This document shows, in pieces, positions 40,692 to 50,400 of a stretch of DNA of 64,000 nt. Every line of letters begins with the position of its first letter. The first letter of the stretch is position 1. The notes beneath the pieces are model-generated. The model was given only the letters and a program-made list of their open reading frames with translations. It was not told where the DNA came from and did not search any database. A program made the position numbers and the translations under genes. Source of the DNA: CAZELM01 sp964512995 (GTDB taxonomy: Bacteria; CSSED10-310); assembly GCA_964512995.1 (NCBI GenBank), contig CAZELM010000021.1, positions 21,260 to 85,259 of the forward strand, given 5' to 3'.

Positions 40692-43040
40692 TCATGATGG
40701 AGAGGTTTTCGAAATCAATTCACTGATTTTTTTCTTAATTATTGGCTGGTTGGGGTTGATCTTCAAAGATTTTTCCCACATGGCTCGTGCCTTCTGATAA
40801 TCGAACAGCTCATAATAAATGGTACCTAAATTTGTTATCGATTGGACATGGTTTGGGTTTTTCTGGGTAGCATTCTGGTAGGCTTCCATTGCTTTCTTTT
40901 TATCTCCCAGTTTCTGATAAGCCCGACCGAGATAAAAATGGATATCGGCGTTTTCAGGCTCCAATTCCACTGCGCGTTGCCATGATATCAATGCCTGTTG
41001 AAGCTTGTCGGTTTGATAGTAGGTACGCCCGAGTTCAATATATACTCGTGCACTTTGTTCAAGTAACAATATCTGATTGAATTGATCGATCGCTTTGTCG
41101 TAATCCGTGTTCCGATATAATGCCAGTCCCAATTTATATTTTAAGTTTGCGATAATCTTTCCCAGTGCGGGATCAGAGGGTTTGAGCCATTCCAATGGCT
41201 GATAGATGATATCTATTGCATCCTGGTTTCTGTTTGTTTTTAGATATAGATCACCCAATGCTTCATACACTGGAACAAATGATGGATCTAAAGATATGGT
41301 TTTTAAAAATTCATCTTCTGCTTCTTTAAATTTTTCCGTTTCGACAAGTAATCGTCCGATCTCGAAGTAGATCTTTGCATCATCTGGATTGAGGTAACTA
41401 CTTTTTCGGAATGCACTGACAGCGGATTCGGCTTGATTCATCCGAGCCAGACAGGTTCCCAGGTAAAAGTTTGCATCTTTAGCATATTCAGGATCCTCTG
41501 AAACAGCTCTGAATGCTTTTTCAGCGGCTGCGAAATTCTCTGTCAACAGAAATGCTTCTCCAGAGTTGAAGATAAATCTAGAGGAAATATTAGCACCCGC
41601 CAATGTCCGTGCTTTGTCAAATGCAGCGACCGATTCGGTTCCGTTCTTCATCTTCAGATAAACGACGCCTCGAAGTTCCCAAAGCTGGGCGTTGGAGTCA
41701 TCGATGGTACTGACAATATCCAGTTCGGTGAGTGCATCCTGAAATTCTCCATTGAGGATGAATTGATTTGCCTTTTCCAGATGGGAAGCAATTTTGAATT
41801 CCGGGTATTTCAGAAAAAAAATGTAAAATAATGCCCCAATAATGATCGTTCCTGCAATTACTCCCAGGGATAACATCGGTCGTTGAGCGGGTGCAGATGG
41901 AGGCTTTTGCTGGGATGATGTTCGAGCCGGTTGGGGATTTTTTTTAGGGGGGGGTTCGGGTTTTGGCTTGGCTCCACCCTGATTTTTTTTTGCTGTTTTT
42001 AAAGTCTGGATTTTTTCCAGCATCAACTGGGCTTGGTGAAAATCCGGTTTAATTGAAAGAGCTTCAAGGAAACATTTCTCGGCATTCCCAAAATGATCTT
42101 TCTCCAGCTCATCCATTCCCTGCTTGAACAACCGTTCAATTTGAATTTGGTTTTGGGCTTTGGGAGAACCTTTCATGTGGCGGTTTATGATATCAAGATA
42201 ATATGCGATCTGCGCGTGTGATGGGTACTTTTCTTTTAACCGATATAACTCCGCTCTGGCCTTTTCTAGATGTCCATTCTCATATAATGAAATAACATCT
42301 TCGAATTTTTTCTGAAATTCGATGTCATAATCAGGGGTGTTTGCGGGAGGTGATTCTGTAGGAGCAGCAGAGTCGATGTTAAATGCTGCGGTGGCTCGCG
42401 CAAGGACTTCATCAATCTGTGGCGTATTATCTTCGGCATTACATTCAAATTCCCTGGCAAAATCATCGGTCGAGATGTCGACATTCGGTAGTGTGAGGTC
42501 TGGATCAACTCCGGATTTTATTGGCGACGTGTAAGATGACTCGACACCGGGAGTCTGATCAATGGCAATATCATCTGTAAAATCGAAAATGGGTGAATCA
42601 GATGAAAGTGATTGGCTTCTGGCGAGCCTCGAGATTATTTCCTCCAAAAAGGTCCGGGCTTCTTGGTGATCCGGATCCACTTCGAGCAATGCTTCAAAAG
42701 CCTCTTTTGCCGCTTCCCAATTTTCCTGTTCCATAAATTGGAGACCGGTTGAGAGCAACTCTTTTGTATTTTTCAGGTTAGCCAGCATGGAATTTGCGAT
42801 CGCCAGCTTTTCGTTGGCTACCGCATTGGCCGGCTCAACCCGGAGTACTTTCTGGAACAGACTGATCGCTTCTTCGACTTCATGACGTTTCAGTTTATCG
42901 ATTCCGATCTGGAGCCATTTATTGGGATAGATTGAGGCAGATTCATTGATTCTCATTTCTCGAGTTTTTTGATCATGAATGGGCTTGTTTTTTTTGCTGA
43001 AGCGATCGGTATCTCTATTTTCAATATTATTCACAGACAA
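40692..43040 (-). CDS. Large TPR protein with one membrane helix
   Basis: 782 residues. TPR repeats lie at about residues 45-140 and 235-345, then a Pro/Lys-rich linker and a single transmembrane helix (about 390-410, 'GVIAGTIIIGALFYIFFLKY'), then roughly eight more TPR units to the end ('WRTYYQ'-type repeats such as 'ADIHFYLGRAYQKLGDKKKA'). One TPR block would be cytoplasmic and the other extracytoplasmic. Such proteins scaffold envelope assemblies. It is divergent from rplU and upstream of rsfS on the same strand (149-nt gap). Specific role unknown. Confidence 0.8.
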   Translation of the reverse strand: MSVNNIENRDTDRFSKKNKPIHDQKTREMRINESASIYPNKWLQIGIDKLKRHEVEEAISLFQKVLRVEPANAVANEKLAIANSMLANLKNTKELLSTGLQFMEQENWEAAKEAFEALLEVDPDHQEARTFLEEIISRLARSQSLSSDSPIFDFTDDIAIDQTPGVESSYTSPIKSGVDPDLTLPNVDISTDDFAREFECNAEDNTPQIDEVLARATAAFNIDSAAPTESPPANTPDYDIEFQKKFEDVISLYENGHLEKARAELYRLKEKYPSHAQIAYYLDIINRHMKGSPKAQNQIQIERLFKQGMDELEKDHFGNAEKCFLEALSIKPDFHQAQLMLEKIQTLKTAKKNQGGAKPKPEPPPKKNPQPARTSSQQKPPSAPAQRPMLSLGVIAGTIIIGALFYIFFLKYPEFKIASHLEKANQFILNGEFQDALTELDIVSTIDDSNAQLWELRGVVYLKMKNGTESVAAFDKARTLAGANISSRFIFNSGEAFLLTENFAAAEKAFRAVSEDPEYAKDANFYLGTCLARMNQAESAVSAFRKSSYLNPDDAKIYFEIGRLLVETEKFKEAEDEFLKTISLDPSFVPVYEALGDLYLKTNRNQDAIDIIYQPLEWLKPSDPALGKIIANLKYKLGLALYRNTDYDKAIDQFNQILLLEQSARVYIELGRTYYQTDKLQQALISWQRAVELEPENADIHFYLGRAYQKLGDKKKAMEAYQNATQKNPNHVQSITNLGTIYYELFDYQKARAMWEKSLKINPNQPIIKKKISELISKTSPS

Positions 43041-43212
43041 TTCCTTCTATGTGACAAAGTGTCTATCTTTTAAAATGTAGCGTCGTTTCGAGGATGTGTC
43101 AATATTTTGAAATATATCGAAGCCATATAGAGAATATTCCTATTTATATAATAACATGGAATCACTGTGTTGCATTTTTGCACTGGTTTCAGCCGGCTCT
43201 ATTTATGAAAGT

Positions 43213-43230
43213 ATACGGTTTCAACCGTAT
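43213..43230. promoter_or_regulatory. Perfect inverted repeat in the TPR/rplU divergent region
   Basis: ATACGGTT-TC-AACCGTAT, an 8-bp perfect palindrome with a 2-nt centre, ends 23 bases before the rplU -35 box. Its size and symmetry fit a binding site for a dimeric regulator acting on either divergent gene. Confidence 0.5.
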
Positions 43231-43253
43231 CTACCCGGGCTTCAATAAATATA

Positions 43254-43282
43254 TTGACATAAATGATTGAAATACATATTCT
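43254..43282 (+). promoter_or_regulatory. Sigma-70 promoter of the rplU operon
   Basis: -35 TTGACA (43254-43259), 17-nt spacer, -10 TATTCT (43277-43282). Transcription would start near 43289. The roughly 40-nt leader includes a short inverted repeat GCCTT-TCA-AAGGC (43303-43315) and then GGGAGG before the ATG. Confidence 0.75.
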
Positions 43283-43330
43283 CCCACTTTGTGTTTTTAG
43301 GCCTTTCAAAGGCTTTGGGAGGATATTAAA

Positions 43331-43645
43331 ATGTTTGCAGTGATAGAGACGGGTGGAAGACAATTTCGAGTGAGAAAAGACTCTGTTATCACAATCGAAA
43401 AACTTGATGCGCAAGTTGGCGATCATCTTGAAATTGATAAAGTTTTATTGATTTCCAATGGCGAAACCATCACAGCAGGAACTCCATATCTGGAAGGTTC
43501 TTCCGTTAAGGTGACTGTTTTAGATCAATTTCGAGGGAAGAAAATCAGAGTTTTCAAAATGAAACAGCGGAAACGATATCGCAAATCTCAGGGCCATCGT
43601 CAGTATTATACGAAGGTTCGCGTGGAAGATATTATTGTTTCCTAG
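43331..43645 (+). CDS. rplU: 50S ribosomal protein L21
   Basis: 104 residues with the typical start MFAVIETGGRQFRVRKD, the middle 'GDHLEIDKVLLI' and the basic C-terminal 'KMKQRKRYRKSQGHRQYYT' that contacts 23S rRNA. It is the first gene behind a consensus promoter and is followed by rpmA after 14 bases. This is the usual rplU-rpmA-obgE arrangement. Confidence 0.97.
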   Translation: MFAVIETGGRQFRVRKDSVITIEKLDAQVGDHLEIDKVLLISNGETITAGTPYLEGSSVKVTVLDQFRGKKIRVFKMKQRKRYRKSQGHRQYYTKVRVEDIIVS

Positions 43646-43659
43646 ATGGGAGGTGACTG

Positions 43660-43920
43660 GTGGCTCATAAAAAAGGTGGTGGAAGTTCCAGAAACGGAAG
43701 AGACAGTCATAGCAAGCGATTAGGAGTCAAACGGTTTGCTGGTCAGTTCGTTTTGGCCGGTAATATCCTGGTACGGCAACGGGGAACACGGTTTCATCCC
43801 GGAGATAATGTCGGAAAAGGGAGTGATGACACGCTATTTGCCAAGGCACATGGGATTGTCGATTTCAGGACGCGACAAGGAAGACGTTACATCAACATTA
43901 TACCTCAGAATCCCGCGTAA
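43660..43920 (+). CDS. rpmA: 50S ribosomal protein L27
   Basis: 86 residues, GTG start with GGGAGG upstream. The N-terminus is [20 protein letters not shown], the flexible arm that reaches the peptidyl-transferase centre, with no extra leader of the Firmicute type. The rest has '[20 protein letters not shown]' and '[13 protein letters not shown]'. Complete. Confidence 0.97.
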   Translation: MAHKKGGGSSRNGRDSHSKRLGVKRFAGQFVLAGNILVRQRGTRFHPGDNVGKGSDDTLFAKAHGIVDFRTRQGRRYINIIPQNPA

Positions 43921-43969
43921 CACTGGTTTAGGGATAGCCGCCTTAAACGGAGGTTGGTTTTAGGTCTTT

Positions 43970-44992
43970 GTGAGCAGTTTTGTCGATCATGCCAAAATAG
44001 AGATACAATCCGGTAAAGGCGGAGCAGGATGTGTCAGCTTTCGAAGAGAAAAATACATTCCGCGAGGAGGACCGGATGGTGGAGATGGAGGGGCTGGGGG
44101 CTGTGTTTATCTGAAAGCCGAACCCAATCAACGAACTCTCCTTGAATACCATTATCAGCGCATTTTTAAAGCAGACGATGGAAGACCCGGGTCCAAGCGG
44201 ATGCGTTATGGAGCCAAAGGGAAAGATGTTGTCATTCCGGTCCCGCCTGGTACCATCGTTTATGACACTGATACAAATGAATGTATCATCGATCTGAAAG
44301 AAAAAAGTCAATTGTTTATGGTTGCACCAGGAGGTCGTGGGGGGAAAGGAAATGCTTTTTTCGCCACGGCCACCCGCCAGGCACCCAAATTCGCTCAGCC
44401 CGGCGAGCCAGGTATATATCGGAAGCTGACCCTCGAACTTAAATTGCTTGCCGATATTGGCTTGGTAGGATTACCAAATTCCGGTAAATCGACACTTATA
44501 TCCATCATTTCGGAAGCCAAACCCAAGATTGCAGATTATCCCTTTACTACACTCATTCCACATCTGGGTGTTGTTCGCCGGGGACCTAACCGGGAATTTG
44601 TTGTAGCGGATATCCCCGGAATCATTGAGGGTGCTCATGATGGAAAAGGGCTGGGGGATCGATTTTTACGCCATATCGAACGTTCCGCACTTCTCCTCCT
44701 TCTTGTCGATACATCACTCACCTATGATATCACTCCGGAAAAAACACCCGAAATCCTGCTGAACGAACTTCGTTTATACCAGGAAATTCTACCCCTGCGA
44801 GTCAGAGCGATTGTTGCCACAAAGATTGATGTCCCCGGTTCCCAGGATCAAATCGGGAAACTGGAGGAGATCGCTCGTCAACTCGATCTTCACTTCCTGG
44901 CGATATCTTCAGCAACAAAACAGAATATCGACCCGTTACTGGATTTCATGGAGCGTGAATATTTGCGGTTGCGACTCGTGGAGGAACCATGA
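43970..44992 (+). CDS. obgE: GTPase Obg (CgtA)
   Basis: The Gly-rich Obg fold occupies residues 1-160 ('GKGGAGCVSFRREKYIPRGG', 'GDGGAGGCVYL'). The G domain has G1 'GLPNSGKSTL', G2 'PFTTL', G3 'DIPGIIEGAHDGKG' and G4-like 'ATKID', then a late 'ISSAT' (G5). There is no C-terminal OCT extension. Obg couples 50S assembly with growth and stress signals. GTG at 43970 is used because the family begins F-V-D-x-A-K immediately after; the GGAG upstream is unusually far (about 17 bases). Its stop overlaps nadD (ATGA). Confidence 0.95.
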   Translation: MSSFVDHAKIEIQSGKGGAGCVSFRREKYIPRGGPDGGDGGAGGCVYLKAEPNQRTLLEYHYQRIFKADDGRPGSKRMRYGAKGKDVVIPVPPGTIVYDTDTNECIIDLKEKSQLFMVAPGGRGGKGNAFFATATRQAPKFAQPGEPGIYRKLTLELKLLADIGLVGLPNSGKSTLISIISEAKPKIADYPFTTLIPHLGVVRRGPNREFVVADIPGIIEGAHDGKGLGDRFLRHIERSALLLLLVDTSLTYDITPEKTPEILLNELRLYQEILPLRVRAIVATKIDVPGSQDQIGKLEEIARQLDLHFLAISSATKQNIDPLLDFMEREYLRLRLVEEP

Positions 44993-45678
44993 AACTCGGG
45001 ATTTTCGGGGGAACGTTCGATCCCATTCACCATGGTCATCTGATTGTCGCAGAAGAATGCCGCGATCTTTTAGCTCTGGATCGAATTGTATTCATCCCAG
45101 CCAAACATCCCCCGCATAAATCGAATGTCCGGATATCATCCGGGAATCATCGGCTGAATATGTTGCGACATGCACTCGAGTATTCTCCCGAATTTGAAGC
45201 AATCGACATTGAATTACGCCGGGATGGACCCTCATATACGATCGATACTCTGGATGCGATGAGAGATGCTGGAGAACTCTATCTGATTATGGGGCATGAC
45301 TCATTCGTTGAGTTTGAAACCTGGCATCGGTACATCGAGATATTGAACAATTACAGGCTTGTGGTCGTTCATCGACCTGGTGTCACACCCTATCATGCAG
45401 GCGGCTTTGCTGGAGCTGTTCGGGCATTTATACATGATCGTGTCTGGAGTCCAGGGACGATACCAGCAAGTCTCCCTCCCCATGACTGGAAGATCTGTTT
45501 CATACCGATTCCCGGATTATCCATCTCCGCTTCCCAGATACGATGCCGGATCCAGTCCGGTCGAACGATTCGCTATTTGGTTCCTCTAAAAGTAGAAGAA
45601 TACATCCGTACCAATGGATTATATCAGGCCACACACCAATGTCAGGGAGACTTCAATGAAGGTATTGTTGACCAATGA
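44989..45678 (+). CDS. nadD: Nicotinate-nucleotide adenylyltransferase
   Basis: A 229-residue Rossmann enzyme: 'GIFGGTFDPIHHGHLIVAEE' with the HxGH motif, 'KHPPHK', and 'ISISASQIRCRIQSGRTIRY'-type ISSTxIR signature near the end (here S-I-S-A-S-Q-I-R). It makes deamido-NAD from nicotinate mononucleotide and ATP. The start overlaps obgE by four bases, and the last 23 bases overlap the surE start. Slightly longer than usual at the C-terminus. Confidence 0.94.
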   Translation: MKLGIFGGTFDPIHHGHLIVAEECRDLLALDRIVFIPAKHPPHKSNVRISSGNHRLNMLRHALEYSPEFEAIDIELRRDGPSYTIDTLDAMRDAGELYLIMGHDSFVEFETWHRYIEILNNYRLVVVHRPGVTPYHAGGFAGAVRAFIHDRVWSPGTIPASLPPHDWKICFIPIPGLSISASQIRCRIQSGRTIRYLVPLKVEEYIRTNGLYQATHQCQGDFNEGIVDQ

Positions 45679-46435
45679 TGATGGAATAAGTTCCCCTTCT
45701 TTCCGAAGTCTGGTTCGCAGGTTCACCGATAATGATCAGATCACAATCGCTGCGCCTCGAACGGAAATGAGTGCTGTGAGCCATAGTCTGACGATTCGAA
45801 CACCGTTGTACTGCCAGAAACAGAACATCGGACCATATCCGGCATACTCAATCACTGGATCACCTGCGGATTGTGTCAAGCTTGCTTTGGACAAATTATG
45901 TCCGGAACCTCCTGATCTTGTCATCTCCGGAATCAACATGGGATCGAATTGTGGCATCAACGTGTTTTATTCCGGCACTGTAGCAGCCGCAATGGAAGCG
46001 TCATTACAGGGATATCCGGCGATTGCCGTCTCCCTGAATAATTACCAGCCAGCAGACTTTGAATATGCATCCAGAATTACGTATCTCATTGCACAGCAAA
46101 TCATGCTGTCCGGTCCTCCAAAGGGCATGCTCCTGAATATCAATATTCCTGATCTGCCGGAATATCTCATCAAAGGATTCCGGATCACCCGGCAAGTGAG
46201 AAATCTGTATAAGGATGCCTATCTTGAAGACCGAGATTCAGACGGTAATACCTGTTACAGATTGTCAGGAAGCCGCGTCGATGATCCAGATGATCCGGAT
46301 TTTGATGATGCCGCCATGTGCCAGGGATGGATATCGATCACACCGCTTCGCACTGATTTCAACACGGATGTTTATCCGTCGTTCCTTCAAACGCTGATCG
46401 AAACAGAATCCTTGAAGTTTATGAATATCCGGTGA
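45656..46435 (+). CDS. surE: 5'/3'-nucleotidase SurE
   Basis: A 259-residue nucleotidase with the N-terminal 'VLLTNDDGISSPSFRSL' metal-binding Asp pair, 'APRTEMSAVSHSLTI', 'ITGSPADCVKLAL' and 'VISGINMGSNCGINVFYSGT'. SurE removes phosphate from nucleoside monophosphates. ATG at 45656 is chosen: CAGGGAGA lies just upstream and the fold starts there; the frame to 45614 is only overhang. Overlaps nadD by 23 bases. Confidence 0.94.
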   Translation: MKVLLTNDDGISSPSFRSLVRRFTDNDQITIAAPRTEMSAVSHSLTIRTPLYCQKQNIGPYPAYSITGSPADCVKLALDKLCPEPPDLVISGINMGSNCGINVFYSGTVAAAMEASLQGYPAIAVSLNNYQPADFEYASRITYLIAQQIMLSGPPKGMLLNINIPDLPEYLIKGFRITRQVRNLYKDAYLEDRDSDGNTCYRLSGSRVDDPDDPDFDDAAMCQGWISITPLRTDFNTDVYPSFLQTLIETESLKFMNIR

Positions 46436-46520
46436 TCCTGGATGATCATCGATTCTGTTTATTTCTTTCCAGGGAAAACCATACCGGAACAGAAAAACAG
46501 TTATTTCATCGGGAGCTATC

Positions 46521-47426
46521 ATGGCAAGCTCAGGCAGCCCCAGGAATAGTACTGAATCTTCAGAAAAAGCACCTCCTCGATGGATGCTGACATTGGGTAT
46601 TGGAGTCGGCATTCTGGCGATTTCATCTGCCGCTCTGCTTATCCGCTTAGCCCAGGTACCTCCGATCAGCATCGCAACCTACCGGATGGGTTTCGCCAGC
46701 GTGATATTGTGGATCATTTTTCCATTTGCGCATCATCGCTCAACCGCTTCCATCCCCTGGAAATCCGTGGTGATGGCTGGATTTTTCATTGCCCTTCATT
46801 TTGCACTATGGATTACATCCCTGGAATCGACATCGGTCGCCAGTTCCCTCGTTCTTGTGACAATGAATCCGATCATTGTTGCGATTGGATCTGCGTTTTT
46901 ATTACGGGAGATACCTCCACGGGCTCTGATTTGGGGTACTGGCGTGTCGATTATCGGAAGCGGCATACTGATCATTGGTGAGGGATTTTCCATATCGAAT
47001 TCGTGGCGCGGAAACAGTCTGGCTTTAGGAGGTGCGGTCGCAATGTCGTGCTATATCCTGATTGGACGATCTGCACGATCGAAGACGGACTTGATCAGTT
47101 ATGTCACATGGGTGTATTCGATCGCTGCCTGTTTTCTGCTGATGTTTTCTTTTTTCTCCAGGATACCGCTTTGGGGATTTGATACAAAAACATATGCAAT
47201 ACTGGCCGCAATCGCGGTAATTCCACAGATCATCGGTCATTCCTCGATCAATTGGGCTTTGAAATATCTGCATGCGTCATTTTTGGCTGCTGCGATTCTG
47301 GTAGAGCCGTTTATTGGAAGTTTTCTGGCATATCTCGTTCTCGAAGAATCATTTTCCTCCTGGACTGTTTTGGGCGGTGTCCTGATCCTGGGTGGTGTGA
47401 TGGCGGCATTCCGCACCGCAAAATAA
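46521..47426 (+). CDS. DMT-superfamily (EamA) transporter
   Basis: A 301-residue membrane protein with ten predicted helices in two EamA repeats: 'WMLTLGIGVGILAISSAALL', 'FFIALHFALWITSLEST' and, in the second, 'SINWALKYLHASFLAAAILV', 'EPFIGSFLAYLVLEESFS'. Proteins of this class export amino acids or metabolites. It is the last gene of the rplU cluster, 85 bases after surE, and is followed by a strong hairpin. Substrate unknown. Confidence 0.88.
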   Translation: MASSGSPRNSTESSEKAPPRWMLTLGIGVGILAISSAALLIRLAQVPPISIATYRMGFASVILWIIFPFAHHRSTASIPWKSVVMAGFFIALHFALWITSLESTSVASSLVLVTMNPIIVAIGSAFLLREIPPRALIWGTGVSIIGSGILIIGEGFSISNSWRGNSLALGGAVAMSCYILIGRSARSKTDLISYVTWVYSIAACFLLMFSFFSRIPLWGFDTKTYAILAAIAVIPQIIGHSSINWALKYLHASFLAAAILVEPFIGSFLAYLVLEESFSSWTVLGGVLILGGVMAAFRTAK

Positions 47427-47429
47427 AAA

Positions 47430-47453
47430 AGGCTGGGAATTCACTCCCAGCCT
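47430..47453. terminator. Terminator between DMT gene and subtilase
   Basis: Perfect 9-bp stem AGGCTGGGA / TCCCAGCCT with 6-nt loop, between convergent genes. The A-run before it (47421-47430) reads as a T-run on the minus strand, so it is best suited to ending the leftward subtilase transcript. Confidence 0.8.
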
Positions 47454-47478
47454 GATAGCAGTCTACAATAAATCCGGA

Positions 47479-50400
47479 TCAATATCCGAAGGTGATATAA
47501 CTGTAATCACCAAACAACGCCATTTGCGAATCCAGGAGCGCTCCCCAGAACGCCAATCCCGAAGCTGAACCCAAATCACCCGCCGGCCACGCAAAGTCGA
47601 ACACGGTTGAGATAGCCGCACCCGGTTCCAATGTCGGGATATCTCCCCAGGTGGCTGTCTGTTGCCAGGATGGATAGAAGAAATAATACTGGCTCCAGAT
47701 ATCCAATATCACAAATAACTCGAGATCGTTGACCGTTTGATCGGTTCCATTCACCATGACCGAATCCAGTTTAAACGGAGTTTCAGCAGTGAAAAAATCC
47801 CTGCTGATCAGCATATTTACGCCAGATTTCAAGTGTCCCGGATGGCCATACCGGCCATTGTTTGCATTATCTCTATGAAATGACGGCCAATATTGCTGCT
47901 CGTTGTCGAAGGTACCGGAAAAATTAAATACAAAAGTTTCCAGATTGTTCATGATGATCTCAATATCCCCGTCCCGATCGATATCTGCGATACAGGGAGA
48001 TGCGAAACCATCGTTGTTGAGTGCCAGTGGCGTTCCTTCCATGTATGTTCCATCTGCGTGAAGAATATAGAGATATCCATCGCTGCAGCCGACCACGACC
48101 TCCGGCCCGTCTGCGTTGTTGATATCTGCGATTGCCGGTGAGGAGTTGATACCGCTCTCAGACAATTGAACCGGCCATTGAGGAAGCATTGCTCCCGTAT
48201 GGTCAACCGCATAGACTTTTCCTGACAGCGTACTGACAACGATTTCAGGGATTCCATCTTCATTCAAGTCGCCTGCAGCGGGAGATCCATACACTGACGC
48301 ATCGGTTTCAACCGGAAATCCCGGAACTTTTCCGCCATTGATGTTGAGCGCCTGAATGCCATGGCCGGGTTCGATCATGCCATAGTCGCCATAACCAAAC
48401 ACAATTTCAGGGACTGCATCGGAATCCAGATCGACCAGAATCGGTGATGAATAGACTTGATTGGGAATTCGGACTGGAAATCCGGCCAATGTTTCTCCTT
48501 CACCGTTGAATACATAAATTTCACCCCAATTGAATGGTTCCGTGTCCGCTTTTGTGGCAATGACAATTTCCATCCGTCCATCGAGATTGATATCTGAACA
48601 GGCTGCGGTAGCGAACACATCTGTTTTTACATCCAGAGGCCATCCCGGCAGGATATCGCCGGTGTATGAGATGACATACACGTCATTCCCATAGTTTCCT
48701 GCAATGATTTCCGGATGAGTATCCCCCACAACATCAGCGATGCTCGGACTGCATTTGAATCCAATATCCGGAATATCCGTGGATTGTGAATCGACGAATT
48801 CGGTATCGATCAGGACGGGGAAACCATCAACGTACTGGCCGTTGTGATGGAGCGCGATGATCCGGCCGATCGATTTTTCCTTGGTTCCCAATGCTGGGTT
48901 ATTGTAATACTCTTTATCATGAAAACGATCAGCAATGATCACTTCGAGATCGCCATTCAGATCCAGATCCGCAATGGCGGGAGCGTTCAGAACAAGAACG
49001 TCGTCAAATGCCTGATGTGAACCAGTAAAAACAGGCCAACCTGGGAGTTCGGTTCCATCGTGTCTGAATACATGGATCAGACCATCATTGTCGGCACACA
49101 CGATTTCCAGGTTCCCATCACCGTTCAGATCGCCTGTCTTGGGAGATGAGTTGTACCCTTTCATGCTGAAAGCCGGAAACCCAGGCATCTGGGGGATCGG
49201 ATTATTTACTGAAAGTTGCAGCTCAAAGGATTCCTGGTATCCGCCGGAGCCGGTCACAAAGACTGTGATGGCGACCTGGCGATGTTCGTTTGTTTCAATG
49301 GATATCGTCAGGGGATCCAGATTCATTTTCATTTCATGAGACGCCATGTCGCCATAAGTTGAGTTGCCGTCGATGATCGACACTCCAGAACCTTCCAGGA
49401 CATCCATTGATATCGCGATATCCATACCGTCCATCCAGGATACATTTTTCAAATACAGGTGCAGGTTCACCGTTTCGCCGGCATCTCCTTCAAAATTGCC
49501 ATTTCCCTGTTGGTCCATGATGATGAAATGGTCTGTGCGGATCAGTGGTGTTTCTGCGAGTGAATAATAGAAGTTAATGCGTCCCGGATCGAGTTCTCCA
49601 TGGAATGCGGGATTGAAGGCGTCGATGTTTTCACATCCCTGCTGCATCCGGTGGAGGACTTCATCCGGGGTAATTCCGGGATTGTTTGAAATCAGGAGCG
49701 CTGCCAGCGCTGCAGCCAGTGGCGATGCCATGGATGTGCCGCTTTCTCCTTTATAGGTATTTTCAGGAATCGTTGATCGCAGCGATGTTCCGGGCGCATA
49801 GACATCAACCCACTCTTCACCGTAATTGGAGGAGTCGTTTCTGACATCAAATCGGGTCGTATTACCAACTCCGATCACACCGGGATATGAGGCAGGATAA
49901 TGGGGCTCAAAATCACCCATTCCGTCATCTCCACCATTTCCTGCCGCAGCGCAGATGACAGTACCCACTGCTACCGCGTATTCAATGGCTTCGCGTTCAA
50001 TCGGAATGTCATATGCATTTCCAAGACTGAGATTGATAACGTCAGCCCCATTGTCTGCCGCGTAAATGATTCCTTCTGCAACATCCCCGGGATTCGCTCC
50101 ACCATCGGCCCGATCCGGGAAGACCTTGCACAGCATGAGTGAACATCCCCAGGTGCCTCCGGCAATTCCAATACCATTGTTCGTTGTTGCTCCAGCAATC
50201 CCGGCGACGTGTGAACCATGAAGATTGGCGACATCGACGTTGTCCGGATTATTGTCGCTCCCCCAGAAATCATAGCCGTTAACATCATCAATATAACCAT
50301 TGCCGTCATCATCGATTCCATTCCCGGGAGTTTCCAGTCCATTCTCCCAGAATGAATCCTGGAGATCCTCGTGATTCATATCAAAGCCGCTGTCGAGAAT

